A stretch of 64,000 nt of DNA from Prolixibacteraceae bacterium (GCA_030602265.1 JAUWAB010000005.1:58951-122950), one strand, 5' to 3'; positions 27,780 to 37,006 are shown, counted from the stretch's first letter. Program-made: numbers and translations. The notes: generated by a model from the letters alone, not told the origin.

Positions 27780-29426
27780 TTATTTAAGGCCTAATATTTC
27801 TGGGCCCTGTTCAAAAACGATATCTCTGGGAATTCCGGCATTTGAAATACGGTTCAGGTCACCCTGCAGCTCTTCCCTGATAAAGCCTTTTTCACGGATA
27901 AGCCCGGCAGCAGTTTCATAATCACCGTTCCCCTGGATGACCAGTACTTTTTCAGACAAGCTGAGCATAGCCTTCTTCATCTTTTCAAAATCGACCCGAT
28001 AGGTACCGGTTTCCGGATCACGGGTAAATGCCCCTTCTTCCTGAAAATAATAAAACCGTATCATATTGGCTTTTCCGTGGGCAGAAGCGGCACCAAAGCG
28101 TACAGACCTGAAAATTCCGGCCATAAAGGTTACGAAATTATCCATCAGGTCCTTATCGGTAAACTCTCCCTGGGAAGTAAGCTGGTAGATACACCACAGG
28201 CCAAGGATGTCCGCTTTACTCTCTTCGATGGAAGTATATGCATCCCTCAGGGCTTCCCTTACGGTAGCCGACTGGTCGACGGTCCTGCCTAAACCAAGAC
28301 CGTGAGCTACTTCATGAAACATGGTATTTTCAAAAAATGCTTCGAATTTCACATGGTGGCGCTGATCTTCGGCAATCAGCAGACCGGCGATGGGCAGCAA
28401 AATTTTATCGAATTTGGCCTGCATGGAATTCTTCAGCTGTAGCTTCCTGCTGCCTTTCATCTGCTGTACGGTTTCGTCGTTAGGCAGGTTGATGGCTATG
28501 GTTTTGCTTCCGGCGTTGCAATCTCCGGCATAAAAAACCGCATCGTAGACATTCATATCAGAATCGAAGCCCGGGGTCTCCTGCTTATATTTCTGTTCGA
28601 CCGGCAGTTCTCTCTGCAACCCCGGAAGCAGGGCGGCATATTTTTCAAGGCGCTGGCTCCACGCCTTGTCTTTGATCAGTATAAATGCCTCATTAGCTGC
28701 TTTATATCCAAACAATTGATCTTCATAATTTTCAATAGGCCCTATGATAAATTCAATGGTATTGTTTTTCATGTCCATCCAGGCCATATCCGATTCGAAG
28801 TATTCATCGGTCAGCAATGCTTCAGCCCTCAGGTTAAGGTAATTTTTCAATCCTTCGTCCTCTGCCAGTTCAGCAGCCTGTCTGAGCAGGCGGGCCGCTT
28901 CTTCAACCTCCCCACGGAAGGCGACATGGTATGGAACGGCAGTAAGTGCTCCCTGGTTGTCTCTCCTGATCAGGGTATACAGGCTTGTTTTGGAAGGTTC
29001 GTCCCATGCTTCAAACTCTTCAGGAGTCATATCGGCGGGATAAAACTGAGCCCCCCTGGGCTTTTCCCCGAATCCGGCAAGAAAAGGTTCATTGTTATTC
29101 AGTCTTTCCCACGGACCGTAGTTAATTTTCAGGAATTTAAGCAGATCAGGATTATCGGTGCCCGACAGCAGTATATCCTTATCTCCGAATGCCTGCTTCC
29201 AGAAGATTTTTTCCATGAGGGAAGCAGCCTCAAATAAAAGGGGCAACATCTGCTTTTCCTTATCTGTCAGAACAGAAAGGTCACTTTTCAGGGTAAACGG
29301 GGCGAATTCATCCGCCTTAATTTTGAGCTGTTCAGAAGATATCAGAAGCTCTAATTTATTGACATTACTTTTTTGGGAACAGGCCATAAAGGTCATTATC
29401 AGCATAAATAACAGAATCTTTTTCAT
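27780..29426 (-). CDS. dipeptidyl peptidase III-like (M49-type) lipoprotein
   Basis: Zinc metallopeptidase of 548 residues, exported as a lipoprotein (MACS at the end of the signal peptide, Cys17). The zinc site is HEVAH (His371, Glu372, His375) and the third ligand is Glu402 in EESKAD, matching EECRAE of classical M49 enzymes. The usual M49 motif is HEXXGH, six residues; here it is the five-residue HEXXH form known in a few bacterial homologues. It probably degrades short peptides in the periplasm or at the cell surface. A -7 box lies 23 bases upstream. Confidence 0.87.
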   Translation of the reverse strand: MKKILLFMLIMTFMACSQKSNVNKLELLISSEQLKIKADEFAPFTLKSDLSVLTDKEKQMLPLLFEAASLMEKIFWKQAFGDKDILLSGTDNPDLLKFLKINYGPWERLNNNEPFLAGFGEKPRGAQFYPADMTPEEFEAWDEPSKTSLYTLIRRDNQGALTAVPYHVAFRGEVEEAARLLRQAAELAEDEGLKNYLNLRAEALLTDEYFESDMAWMDMKNNTIEFIIGPIENYEDQLFGYKAANEAFILIKDKAWSQRLEKYAALLPGLQRELPVEQKYKQETPGFDSDMNVYDAVFYAGDCNAGSKTIAINLPNDETVQQMKGSRKLQLKNSMQAKFDKILLPIAGLLIAEDQRHHVKFEAFFENTMFHEVAHGLGLGRTVDQSATVREALRDAYTSIEESKADILGLWCIYQLTSQGEFTDKDLMDNFVTFMAGIFRSVRFGAASAHGKANMIRFYYFQEEGAFTRDPETGTYRVDFEKMKKAMLSLSEKVLVIQGNGDYETAAGLIREKGFIREELQGDLNRISNAGIPRDIVFEQGPEILGLK

Positions 29427-29449
29427 AACCGGCGATATTTATATACCCG

Positions 29450-29457
29450 CAAAGTTA
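29450..29457 (-). promoter_or_regulatory. -7 box of the M49-type peptidase promoter
   Basis: Minus-strand TAACTTTG, an exact TAnnTTTG match ending 23 bases before the ATG. Confidence 0.5.
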
Positions 29458-29500
29458 TTAAAAGGTAATTAAATGCATGGTGATTAACGTCATAAAAAAT

Positions 29501-29533
29501 GAACACCGCCCTGCTAAAGACAAGGCGGTGTTC
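29501..29533 (-). terminator. terminator after the secreted TPR gene
   Basis: Perfect 10-bp stem GAACACCGCC / GGCGGTGTTC with a 13-base loop, followed on the minus strand by ATTTTTTATG. Confidence 0.85.
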
Positions 29534-29557
29534 AGAGCAAACCGGATAAATCGACTG

Positions 29558-30406
29558 TTACATGATCTGTTTGATGGCGTCAATCAGTTTCTGTGCGTTT
29601 GCGTTTGCAGCATCCAGTTTTTTTGCATTTTCAAGCAGCTCGAGGGCTGTTTTGAATTCTGCTTTAGCTTTGGCCTGTTCTGCCTTATAAGCATCATCTT
29701 CGGTGGTAAAGGCGCCGTCGTTGACTTTGGTATTGGCCGTATTCAGTATTTCAGCACCCTGGCGGTATTTTTCATTTCCTTCAGAAACATAAATATTGGC
29801 AAGGGCTGAAGAAATCTTTTTGTCATCCGGGTATTTGGTATTGCCAGCAACGAGAGCCGCTTTGTAACCATCAGCATCGTTCATTCTGTTGAGGGCAGCA
29901 GCCTTGTTGAAAATGGCATCCTGCGGGCGGAAACCTGCAACATACGCTTTATCAAAATAGGCAACTGTCTTTTCGAATTTTTCGAGCCTGAAAGCCAGAA
30001 CAGCTGCGTTGAAGCATAATGCGCCTGAATCTTCTTCCGATGTTGCGATTGCCTTTTCAAAAGACTCCAGTGCTTTTTCAAAATCCTTCAGTTTATTGTA
30101 CACAGACGCCTTATATTCCCATGATTTGGATACGTTGGTGCCAGCTTCAATAGCCTTATCAAAGTATGCCAGGGCTTCCTGGTTTTTATCTGCCTGCATG
30201 GCTGCAAAGCCAATATTAAAATTGATCGCAGCATCGACTTCCACATCTCCCAGATTCTTCATAGCCTTGTCGTAAGCTTCGAATGCTTCGGCATATTGCC
30301 TGTTTTTCATAGCTTCGTTGGCTTTGTTGATCAGTTCTGCGGCATCCTGTGCCGATGCCGCTAAAGTGAGTAAGGCGGCAGCAAATAAAAACAAATACTT
30401 TTTCAT
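29558..30406 (-). CDS. secreted TPR protein
   Basis: A 282-residue protein with a signal peptide (cut near ASAQ) and five or six TPR units through about residue 190, then an Ala/Lys-rich helical C terminus. The ATG at 30406 opens the signal peptide directly; the longer in-frame version from 30484 would put 26 polar residues before it. It is transcribed alone from a -7 box to a strong terminator. Probably a periplasmic scaffold; no partner is indicated. Confidence 0.82.
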   Translation of the reverse strand: MKKYLFLFAAALLTLAASAQDAAELINKANEAMKNRQYAEAFEAYDKAMKNLGDVEVDAAINFNIGFAAMQADKNQEALAYFDKAIEAGTNVSKSWEYKASVYNKLKDFEKALESFEKAIATSEEDSGALCFNAAVLAFRLEKFEKTVAYFDKAYVAGFRPQDAIFNKAAALNRMNDADGYKAALVAGNTKYPDDKKISSALANIYVSEGNEKYRQGAEILNTANTKVNDGAFTTEDDAYKAEQAKAKAEFKTALELLENAKKLDAANANAQKLIDAIKQIM

Positions 30407-30465
30407 TATTTCACGATTTAAGTTTATAATTTCCGAATTAAAAACTGCAAAAAAATTGCGAGCTT

Positions 30466-30473
30466 CAAAAATA
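30466..30473 (-). promoter_or_regulatory. -7 box of the secreted TPR gene
   Basis: Minus-strand TATTTTTG, an exact TAnnTTTG match ending 59 bases before the ATG at 30406. It lies inside the longer in-frame version and so supports the shorter protein. Confidence 0.45.
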
Positions 30474-30583
30474 GCAATTATCAATCCAATATTCCAACAT
30501 TTTTTTTTGAATTGAGTTCATTTTATTCGTTTCCGGAGCGAATTTATTCTCAATTGTTCAAAAAAGGTGCCAGTTTTTTACAA

Positions 30584-31975
30584 TTAAGGATCGAGCAGAT
30601 GAGGATTGGTAAAGGAAAGGATGCTTCTGGTCATTTCGAGTCCGGCCCTGGCCTGTTCATGGCTGGCATCTATTTCCAGGGATTTCAGGAACGCATTCAT
30701 TGCTTCGCCCCATTTCTGTTCTTTTTTCAGCACCATACCCAAATAATACCAGTATGCTGCAGAGTCGGAGTTTAATTTTCCAAGCAGTTCCATAGCCTTG
30801 ATTACCTGATTTCCGCGCAAGGCTGTCTGGATTTCTTTGAGGATTTCATTACCTGCTGAAAGATCCTGTCGGGTGGCCAATAAAAACCGGGCAATCTGAG
30901 AAGCCCCCTGAAACACCAGCGTACCGGCATTCTGCATGGCAAATCCGGTCGTTACCGGTTCGTTCAATATGCTGAAAACGGCATCAAATGAACCGGCAAC
31001 CCTATCTTCATATGACCCGGCTAATGCAATAACGGGAATACCAGCCTGTTTTGCCCTGACAGACAATGCATAGGGAGCCTTATCGGAGAGGCTCTGGCTG
31101 TCTAATCTGCCCTCCCCTGTCAGAACCAGGTCGGCCCATTGCAGTTTCTCTTCCAACCCTATCATATCGAAAACGAACTCCGAACCTTTGATCAGCTTTG
31201 TGTTTTTGAGCAATGAAAGTCCGCAGGCAATACCCCCTGCAGCTCCAGATCCAGGGAGGCTTCGGATTTCCTTTCCTGTTAATTTTTCAATCAGGGTTAC
31301 CCAGTTCTCCAGGCCATTTTCAAGACGCTTTACCATTTCCGGTGTTGCACCTTTCTGTGGCCCAAACACCGATGCGGCGCCATTTTCCCCTAACAGGGGA
31401 TTATTCACATCACACAAGATAAGTATTTCATGCTCAGCAAGAACCGGCTGAGGATATCTGATTTCGGCCACGTTCTGCAGGGAGGACGCACGTCCCGGCA
31501 ATTTTCGTCCGTTAAAGTCGAGGAATTCAAATCCAAGGCCATCGAGGATGCCAATTCCCCCATCCACTGTGGCGCTGCCCCCTGCCCCCAGAAGAACCCT
31601 GCTGCAACCCAGTTCAAAAGCTCTTTTCATTAGTTGTCCCGTTCCGAAAGACGAGGTAATTTCGGGGTTCCGTTCCGTATCAGGGATAAGTTTAAGTCCG
31701 GAAGCAGACGCCATTTCAATAACAGCCGTATCACCGGCAACGCCAAACCCACAGGTTACGGGCCTGTTTAAAGGATCATTCACTTCTGCAGTGAAACGCC
31801 GGGCCCCCATGGCGTCGATCAGGATTTCTCCTGTATAATCACCTCCATCGGCAACAGGTGCAGTGCGGACATTAAACAAAGGTGAAACCGAACGGAAAGC
31901 TTTGCAGGCAATATCTGCAAAATCCCGGGCATTCAGGCTTCCCTTCATTGAATTGGGGGCGATCAGTATGTTCAT
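30584..31975 (-). CDS. glycerate kinase (GlxK type) with C-terminal TPR module
   Basis: Residues 1 to about 371 form a complete GlxK-type glycerate kinase, which phosphorylates glycerate for entry into glycolysis. It opens IAPNSMKGSLNA and has LGAGGSATVDGGIG and LTGEGRLDSQS. Residues of about 372-463 are an in-frame extension with TPR character (AAYWYYLGMVLKKEQ, WGEAMNAFLKSLEID) ending in SFTNPHLLDP. Typical glycerate kinases stop near residue 375-380, so this looks like a fusion or a read-through of two genes. The ATG at 31975 is the family start. It lies 13 bases downstream of the RSH gene. Confidence 0.88.
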   Translation of the reverse strand: MNILIAPNSMKGSLNARDFADIACKAFRSVSPLFNVRTAPVADGGDYTGEILIDAMGARRFTAEVNDPLNRPVTCGFGVAGDTAVIEMASASGLKLIPDTERNPEITSSFGTGQLMKRAFELGCSRVLLGAGGSATVDGGIGILDGLGFEFLDFNGRKLPGRASSLQNVAEIRYPQPVLAEHEILILCDVNNPLLGENGAASVFGPQKGATPEMVKRLENGLENWVTLIEKLTGKEIRSLPGSGAAGGIACGLSLLKNTKLIKGSEFVFDMIGLEEKLQWADLVLTGEGRLDSQSLSDKAPYALSVRAKQAGIPVIALAGSYEDRVAGSFDAVFSILNEPVTTGFAMQNAGTLVFQGASQIARFLLATRQDLSAGNEILKEIQTALRGNQVIKAMELLGKLNSDSAAYWYYLGMVLKKEQKWGEAMNAFLKSLEIDASHEQARAGLEMTRSILSFTNPHLLDP

Positions 31976-31988
31976 GGTCTTTAATGAG

Positions 31989-34214
31989 TTAAATCGTTTC
32001 ACCTCTGGTAACAGAAGATATCCCTTTGATATTACGCAATTTATGTATCAGAAAATCCAAATGTTCCACACTGTGCACCAGCACTTTCAGCACACCCCGG
32101 AATTCCCCCCTGTCGGATTCGACGTTTATTGCACGCATCTGCACACCAAAATCCTTGGCTATCACATGGGAAATTTCCGAAACTATGCCCAGGTTGTCTG
32201 TACCCGTAACAAACAGTGAGGTCAGGAAGGAACTTTTACTTGTTGTCTCCCTCCATTTGGTTTTAATGATCCGGTAAGGAAACCTGTCGACCATCTGTGG
32301 AGCGTTCGGACAGTTTACACGGTGGATCTTGATTCCCTCTTTTATTGTTACAAAACCGAAGATTTCATCTCCAAAAACCGGGTTACAACAGGGAGCAAGC
32401 TTGTAATTGACATTACGGATATTGTTGTCAATAACCAGGAAGTCGTCTCCAGAATCAAACGGCAATTCCTTAACCGTATCAGAAGGCAATATTTCCTCGA
32501 GTCTGGATTTAACATTTTGCTTTTCATCCTCGCGGATTACCGATTTGATATCCAGGGTATCAATTTTCCCAGTTGAAACCTGGATATACAACTCTGCTGA
32601 TGTTTTGAAACTGTAGTGTTTCAGCAGTTTGCGGATTACATCATCGTTAAGGTCCAGTTTCCAGTTTTTAAATTTTCTGGCTAACATCTCCTTGCCGTTC
32701 ATAGCTTCCCTTTTTTGGGCTTCATTCAGGCTTGCCCTGATCCTGTTCTTTGCCTTTGAGGTAACTACAAAATCAAGCCAGTCAGTTTTCGGACGCTGAT
32801 TATTTGAAGTTTCAATGGATATGGTATCACCATTCTTCAGTCTGTGTCTGATAGAAACTTTCCGGTCGTTCACCTTACCGCCCACACATTTGTCGCCGAG
32901 ATCAGAATGGATTTCATAGGCGAAATCGAGAATAGTGGCTCCCGACGGCAGTTTCTTAAGGTCACCCTTAGGGGTAAACACAAAAATTTCGTCGCTATAA
33001 ACCGTTTTTCTGAATTCATCGATAAAATCGACCACATTAACCTCCGGATTTTCAAGGATTTCACGGATTCCTGTCAGCCAGAGGTCAATTTCATTAGCGC
33101 TCTTGCCCCCTTTATATTTCCAATGGGCAGCAACACCCTTCTCGGCCACTTCGTCCATTCTCCGGGTGCGTATCTGCACTTCCACCCACTTTCCGTGCGG
33201 GCCAATTACGGTGGTATGCAAAGATTCATAGCCGTTGGTCTTGGGAATGGTAATCCAGTCGCGCAAACGTTCCGGATTGGTTTGGTATTCATCGGTAATG
33301 ATCGAATAGACCGTCCAGCAGTCAGCCTTTTCCTGGGTGTAGTTATATTGTTGTCCCGGACCAACTTCCGGCGGTTCAGATTCCAGGATAATGCGGATAG
33401 CAAAAAGGTCGAATACTTCCTCGAAGGCGACTTTCTGCTTATTCATCTTATTCCAGATGGAAAACACCGATTTGGTCCTGGCTTTCATTTCGAACCGAAA
33501 CCCCCTGCTTTTCAACTTATCCTCAATGGGTTTTACGAATTCAGCCACAAAACCGGCGCGTTCCTTTTCTGTTTCTCTGAGGCGGGAAATAATTTCAGAC
33601 CAGGCAGCCGGTTTGGCATATTTCAGATAAAGGTCCTGCAGCTCGGAGTTGATTTTGTACAGGCCCAGCCGGTGAGCAAGGGGAGCATAAAGGTGCTGGG
33701 TTTCGGTGGCAATATTCATCATGCCTGTAGCAGGATAGCGGTCGAAATTCCTCATGACCTGGAGCCTGTCGGCAATTTTCAGCAAAATTACCCTGACATC
33801 GCCAGCCAGTGCAAGCATAAGCATCCTGTAATTCTCCGAATGAAGCTCAACTGTATCGGTGCCCAGCGCATTGATTTTGGCCATTCCTTCCAGGATCCTT
33901 ACCACCGCCGGGCCGAATTTCCCTGCGATTTCCTCATGGGTAGCTGATCTGGAAAGCCTGGGGTACATTACGTTATGGAGCAAACCGGCCACAATGGAAT
34001 CGGACTCAAGGCCGATCTCATCCACCAGTATGGATGCTACCTCGAGGGAATGGATCAGTATCGGTTCACCCGACTGGAAAGTCTGGTCTCCGAGAATTCC
34101 GGAGGCAAATTCCCAGGCTTTGAGAATATCGTTTTGTGCCTGCTCATTGTAGAGCAACCTGATTTTTTCTAAAAATTGCCCGAAATAATATTCCGGAGAT
34201 TGAATGGTTTCCAT
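31989..34214 (-). CDS. RelA/SpoT homologue with degenerate hydrolase domain
   Basis: Long RSH protein (741 residues) of (p)ppGpp metabolism: HD domain (about 30-190), synthetase (about 220-400), TGS (about 415-480) and C-terminal ACT (about 670-741). The synthetase is intact in EVFDLFAIRI, PKTNGYESLHT and VEVQIRT; its RLRD is of the basic type seen in bifunctional enzymes. The hydrolase site is broken: the usual LLHDVVEDT reads LLHNVMYPRL, so the HD Asp is Asn81 and the ED pair is Tyr84-Pro85, although His55 and Asp149 remain. Expected to synthesise but not hydrolyse (p)ppGpp. The glycerate kinase gene follows. Confidence 0.92.
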   Translation of the reverse strand: METIQSPEYYFGQFLEKIRLLYNEQAQNDILKAWEFASGILGDQTFQSGEPILIHSLEVASILVDEIGLESDSIVAGLLHNVMYPRLSRSATHEEIAGKFGPAVVRILEGMAKINALGTDTVELHSENYRMLMLALAGDVRVILLKIADRLQVMRNFDRYPATGMMNIATETQHLYAPLAHRLGLYKINSELQDLYLKYAKPAAWSEIISRLRETEKERAGFVAEFVKPIEDKLKSRGFRFEMKARTKSVFSIWNKMNKQKVAFEEVFDLFAIRIILESEPPEVGPGQQYNYTQEKADCWTVYSIITDEYQTNPERLRDWITIPKTNGYESLHTTVIGPHGKWVEVQIRTRRMDEVAEKGVAAHWKYKGGKSANEIDLWLTGIREILENPEVNVVDFIDEFRKTVYSDEIFVFTPKGDLKKLPSGATILDFAYEIHSDLGDKCVGGKVNDRKVSIRHRLKNGDTISIETSNNQRPKTDWLDFVVTSKAKNRIRASLNEAQKREAMNGKEMLARKFKNWKLDLNDDVIRKLLKHYSFKTSAELYIQVSTGKIDTLDIKSVIREDEKQNVKSRLEEILPSDTVKELPFDSGDDFLVIDNNIRNVNYKLAPCCNPVFGDEIFGFVTIKEGIKIHRVNCPNAPQMVDRFPYRIIKTKWRETTSKSSFLTSLFVTGTDNLGIVSEISHVIAKDFGVQMRAINVESDRGEFRGVLKVLVHSVEHLDFLIHKLRNIKGISSVTRGETI

Positions 34215-34229
34215 GGTGCTAAAATAAAA

Positions 34230-34254
34230 AAAGGCTGCCAGTCAGGCAGCCTTT
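34230..34254 (-). terminator. terminator of the ferritin gene
   Basis: Perfect 10-bp stem AAAGGCTGCC / GGCAGCCTTT with a 5-base loop and a T-rich minus-strand tail. It separates ferritin from the RSH gene. Confidence 0.88.
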
Positions 34255-34278
34255 GCAAAAAATATGTTCAGATTCTGT

Positions 34279-34794
34279 TTATTCAGCTGCCTGCGTCTCA
34301 TCCACAAATACACGGCTGCGCATTTCACGGTCGAGCATGAAAATGCCATTACCCTGGCCGTTAATAAGTTTCAGTGTATCCAGAATTTCAGTCACATTAG
34401 CTTCTTCTTCGACCTGCTCATCAACGAACCATTTCAGAAAACTGACTGTTGCGTGGTCACTTTCAGCAATGGCAACATCCATCAGTTTGTTAATCCGGTC
34501 TGTGACGTGCTGTTCATGTGCGAGTGTCTTTTCAAACACATCGATCACGCCGGCAAAATCTGTATCGACCTGGTCAATAGCTTTTATAACAGCCTTGCCA
34601 CCCCTTTCATTCACATAGTTAAAGAACTTATTGGCGTGGGTCAGTTCTTCCTGGTACTGAATAAACATCCAGTTTCCGAATCCGGGTAAACCTTTTTCAT
34701 AGAAATAAGCAGACATGGAAAGATAAAGAAATGCTGAGAATTGTTCAGCATTTATCTGCTCATTTATTGCATTTAAAACCTTCTCTTTTAACAT
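34279..34794 (-). CDS. ferritin
   Basis: Iron-storage ferritin of the bacterial FtnA type, about 171 residues. The four-helix bundle carries ferroxidase ligands in INAEQ (helix A), YQEELTHAN (helix B) and the Glu-rich DEQVEEE region (helix D). The ATG at 34794 was chosen. A TTG at 34824 is in frame but lies inside the predicted -7 box. Transcribed alone and closed by a strong terminator. Confidence 0.93.
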   Translation of the reverse strand: MLKEKVLNAINEQINAEQFSAFLYLSMSAYFYEKGLPGFGNWMFIQYQEELTHANKFFNYVNERGGKAVIKAIDQVDTDFAGVIDVFEKTLAHEQHVTDRINKLMDVAIAESDHATVSFLKWFVDEQVEEEANVTEILDTLKLINGQGNGIFMLDREMRSRVFVDETQAAE

Positions 34795-34821
34795 AGCTTG
34801 ATCATTTGAATTTATTATGCT

Positions 34822-34829
34822 CAAAATTA
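34822..34829 (-). promoter_or_regulatory. -7 box of the ferritin promoter
   Basis: Minus-strand TAATTTTG, an exact TAnnTTTG match ending 27 bases before the ATG. Two CAAA repeats (TTTG on the minus strand) lie 11 and 15 bases further up, closer than the usual -33 spacing. Confidence 0.5.
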
Positions 34830-34895
34830 AGAAAATGTTTCAAACAAATGTCCCGGGTAAAGTATCTTTTAACAAAATTTAATTTAGAATTATTC

Positions 34896-36089
34896 TTATT
34901 TAGCTGATTCCGGTCTTTTTCCGACTACAAAATACAGGTACAGGAAACCGGCAGTAAGCAGGACGGTAAGAATGATTACCGACTGCAGTGTGGCGGCACC
35001 GGCAGCTAAATGGTCTTGTGAAAATTTAACCAGGTTATTGTCGTAGATCTTCCCGAGGGTTGGTTGAGCAATGGCACCTCCAAGGAACCCTACCCCTCCC
35101 ATGATGGCCAGTCCTAAAGCCCCGCTGTTCGGAATTTTCTCAGCCACGACACCCAGCATATTAGGCCAGAAATAGGCAACACCAAGGGCGAACACGGTAG
35201 CGGCCGCGAAGGTCCACCATCCGCTGGAAATACTGACCAGGTAGAGCCCGATTCCGGCGAGAACTGCAGATGCCAGCAGCACACCTATCCCGGAAAGTTT
35301 ATGTACCACCGGACCTGCAACCAGCCTTGCCAGAGCCATTATGGCAGATACCCATACGAGCAGAAGAATCCCGGGTGCCTCGACACTTTCCAGGAGAGCT
35401 GCTATCCACTGGTTAGTACCCAGTTCGGTTGCTGCGGTAAACAACATCAGGAAAGCCATAAAGAGGAAAAGTGGTGAAACACAGGCTTTCAGCATATCCT
35501 TATAAGTTGCACCCACTGCAACCCGTTCGGTATGCGGAAATTTCTGTCCGAGGAACATAATTCCGTAGCCAATGGTTGGAATCAGCATGGCTGCCGTTTG
35601 AATCCGCCATCCGATACCGGCCAGGTTAAGAAAATAGACCAGGAGTCCCCCGATTACGATACCCGCCGGGAACCACATATGGAAGCGGTTAAGTTTGGCG
35701 GTTTTATCGTTCGGGTAGATTGCCGTAATCAATGGGTTGCAAGCTGCCTCCACGCTCCCGTTGGCAATCCCGATAAACATAGTGGAGAAGAAAAGGGTCC
35801 AGAATCCATTGGCAAAAATGGTCATGGTAAGTCCGATAAGATGACAGACGAAGGCGACTGCAATCACGCGGCCAATTCCCATGATGTCGACCAGCGGACC
35901 CAAAATGACCATGGCTACCGTAAATCCCCAGAAAGCCGTACCTACGATCCACCCGACCTCTGCACCAGTCAGGGCGAATTCCCGCATCCAGGGATCGATA
36001 AAACCACCCCGGGTTCCGAAGGATAGAGCAGTTACCACCAGCGCCAGACAACTGGCATTAAACAAAAGGGCTCTTTTGATTTTTTCCAT
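34896..36089 (-). CDS. MFS transporter
   Basis: A 397-residue major facilitator with about 12 hydrophobic helices and an MFS-like GPLVDIMGIGR loop after TM2. The N-terminal half resembles sugar-transporting MFS proteins (AACNPLITAIYP, then HMWFPAGIVIGG). It follows the ThuA-like gene by 30 bases, so the pair may take up and process a carbohydrate; ThuA-like proteins often accompany sugar or glycoside genes. The substrate is not identifiable. Confidence 0.88.
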   Translation of the reverse strand: MEKIKRALLFNASCLALVVTALSFGTRGGFIDPWMREFALTGAEVGWIVGTAFWGFTVAMVILGPLVDIMGIGRVIAVAFVCHLIGLTMTIFANGFWTLFFSTMFIGIANGSVEAACNPLITAIYPNDKTAKLNRFHMWFPAGIVIGGLLVYFLNLAGIGWRIQTAAMLIPTIGYGIMFLGQKFPHTERVAVGATYKDMLKACVSPLFLFMAFLMLFTAATELGTNQWIAALLESVEAPGILLLVWVSAIMALARLVAGPVVHKLSGIGVLLASAVLAGIGLYLVSISSGWWTFAAATVFALGVAYFWPNMLGVVAEKIPNSGALGLAIMGGVGFLGGAIAQPTLGKIYDNNLVKFSQDHLAAGAATLQSVIILTVLLTAGFLYLYFVVGKRPESAK

Positions 36090-36119
36090 GTTCAGAAAAG
36101 TTTAGAAGTAATTGAATGT

Positions 36120-36836
36120 TTATTTATTAAGCAGGTATTGAACCGCCTGTTTAAGCAGCTGAAGATAATGGTCATCCTCATAGGTCTTTTTATCGTGACC
36201 GGGTTGTATATATATAATGGTTGACTGGTTATACCGGTTTTCCCAGGCTATAATTTCCGTGCTTTCCGGATGGTCGGTTTTCAGGATTGGTTTTACCTGT
36301 TCCCCTACCCGGTAATTTCCGTATACCTCGTCAAAAATCCTGAAATTGCCCATCCCCGATGTAACCGGGTGCTGAGGGTCACATACCTTTACATTAATCC
36401 ACACATCATGTTTATAGGTTGATAATTCAGATGGTTTTAACTGGCCATTTTTCATGTCCTGCACATACCTGCCTCCTATAATCTTTTCAAATTCAGGCCA
36501 TTGCTGGTACGATACCAGCGCATGATGCAAAAAGAGCATAGGCTTTCCGGATTTGGTAAGTTTCAGGTAGGCATCCTTTTCTTCATTGTTAACAGGTTCC
36601 CACATGTCATAAAAAACCAACAGCCCGTAAGGAATGGTATCCACTGCTGCAAGATAACGGTTGGCCTCCGGCTGGAGCATAAAGTCATACCCTATTCCCG
36701 GAATTTTGTCCATCATCCGGAAAAAAGCGATAGTGTCGAAACTATGGCCCCCTGCAACAACCAGTACAGAAGGATTTTGAGCTTTTAAAAGATTCAGAGA
36801 TAACAACACCCAGACAAATACCAAAGTCTTTTTCAT
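36120..36836 (-). CDS. secreted ThuA-like domain protein
   Basis: A 238-residue protein with a signal peptide (cut near LKAQ) and a ThuA-like, glutamine-amidotransferase-fold domain over nearly all of the rest. Typical segments are VVAGGHSFD, LLVFYDMW, LHHALVSYQQWPEFEKIIGG and IYIQPGHDKKTYED. ThuA-like domains occur in glycan catabolism with no uniform reaction. First gene of a pair with the MFS transporter and divergent from the alpha/beta hydrolase. Confidence 0.87.
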   Translation of the reverse strand: MKKTLVFVWVLLSLNLLKAQNPSVLVVAGGHSFDTIAFFRMMDKIPGIGYDFMLQPEANRYLAAVDTIPYGLLVFYDMWEPVNNEEKDAYLKLTKSGKPMLFLHHALVSYQQWPEFEKIIGGRYVQDMKNGQLKPSELSTYKHDVWINVKVCDPQHPVTSGMGNFRIFDEVYGNYRVGEQVKPILKTDHPESTEIIAWENRYNQSTIIYIQPGHDKKTYEDDHYLQLLKQAVQYLLNK

Positions 36837-36998
36837 AATTGCTATTTTGGTTCGGTAAAAAATCTACCGGGGGTATAAGATCCCGTTCGTCAACCGTCGG
36901 GAGGTTTTAAAGATAAAAAAAACACCAATAAAAACAATTAGAGGCTTTAAATTTTCGTTATTGTGAGAATTAATCGAGAAAGGAAGGTCAAAATTCCG

Positions 36999-37006
36999 TA
37001 CTTTTG
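36999..37006 (+). promoter_or_regulatory. -7 box of the alpha/beta hydrolase promoter
   Basis: TACTTTTG, an exact TAnnTTTG match ending 30 bases before the ATG. No -33 element at the usual distance. Confidence 0.5.

Noticed and set aside
32844..33947. A 367-codon open frame antisense to the RSH gene
   Set aside because: It lies wholly opposite a gene with clear conserved motifs, has no recognisable domain, and long antisense frames are common by chance opposite biased codon use.
34795..34824. A TTG start for ferritin adding ten residues
   Set aside because: The codon overlaps the predicted -7 promoter box, and the ATG at 34794 gives the family's normal N terminus.
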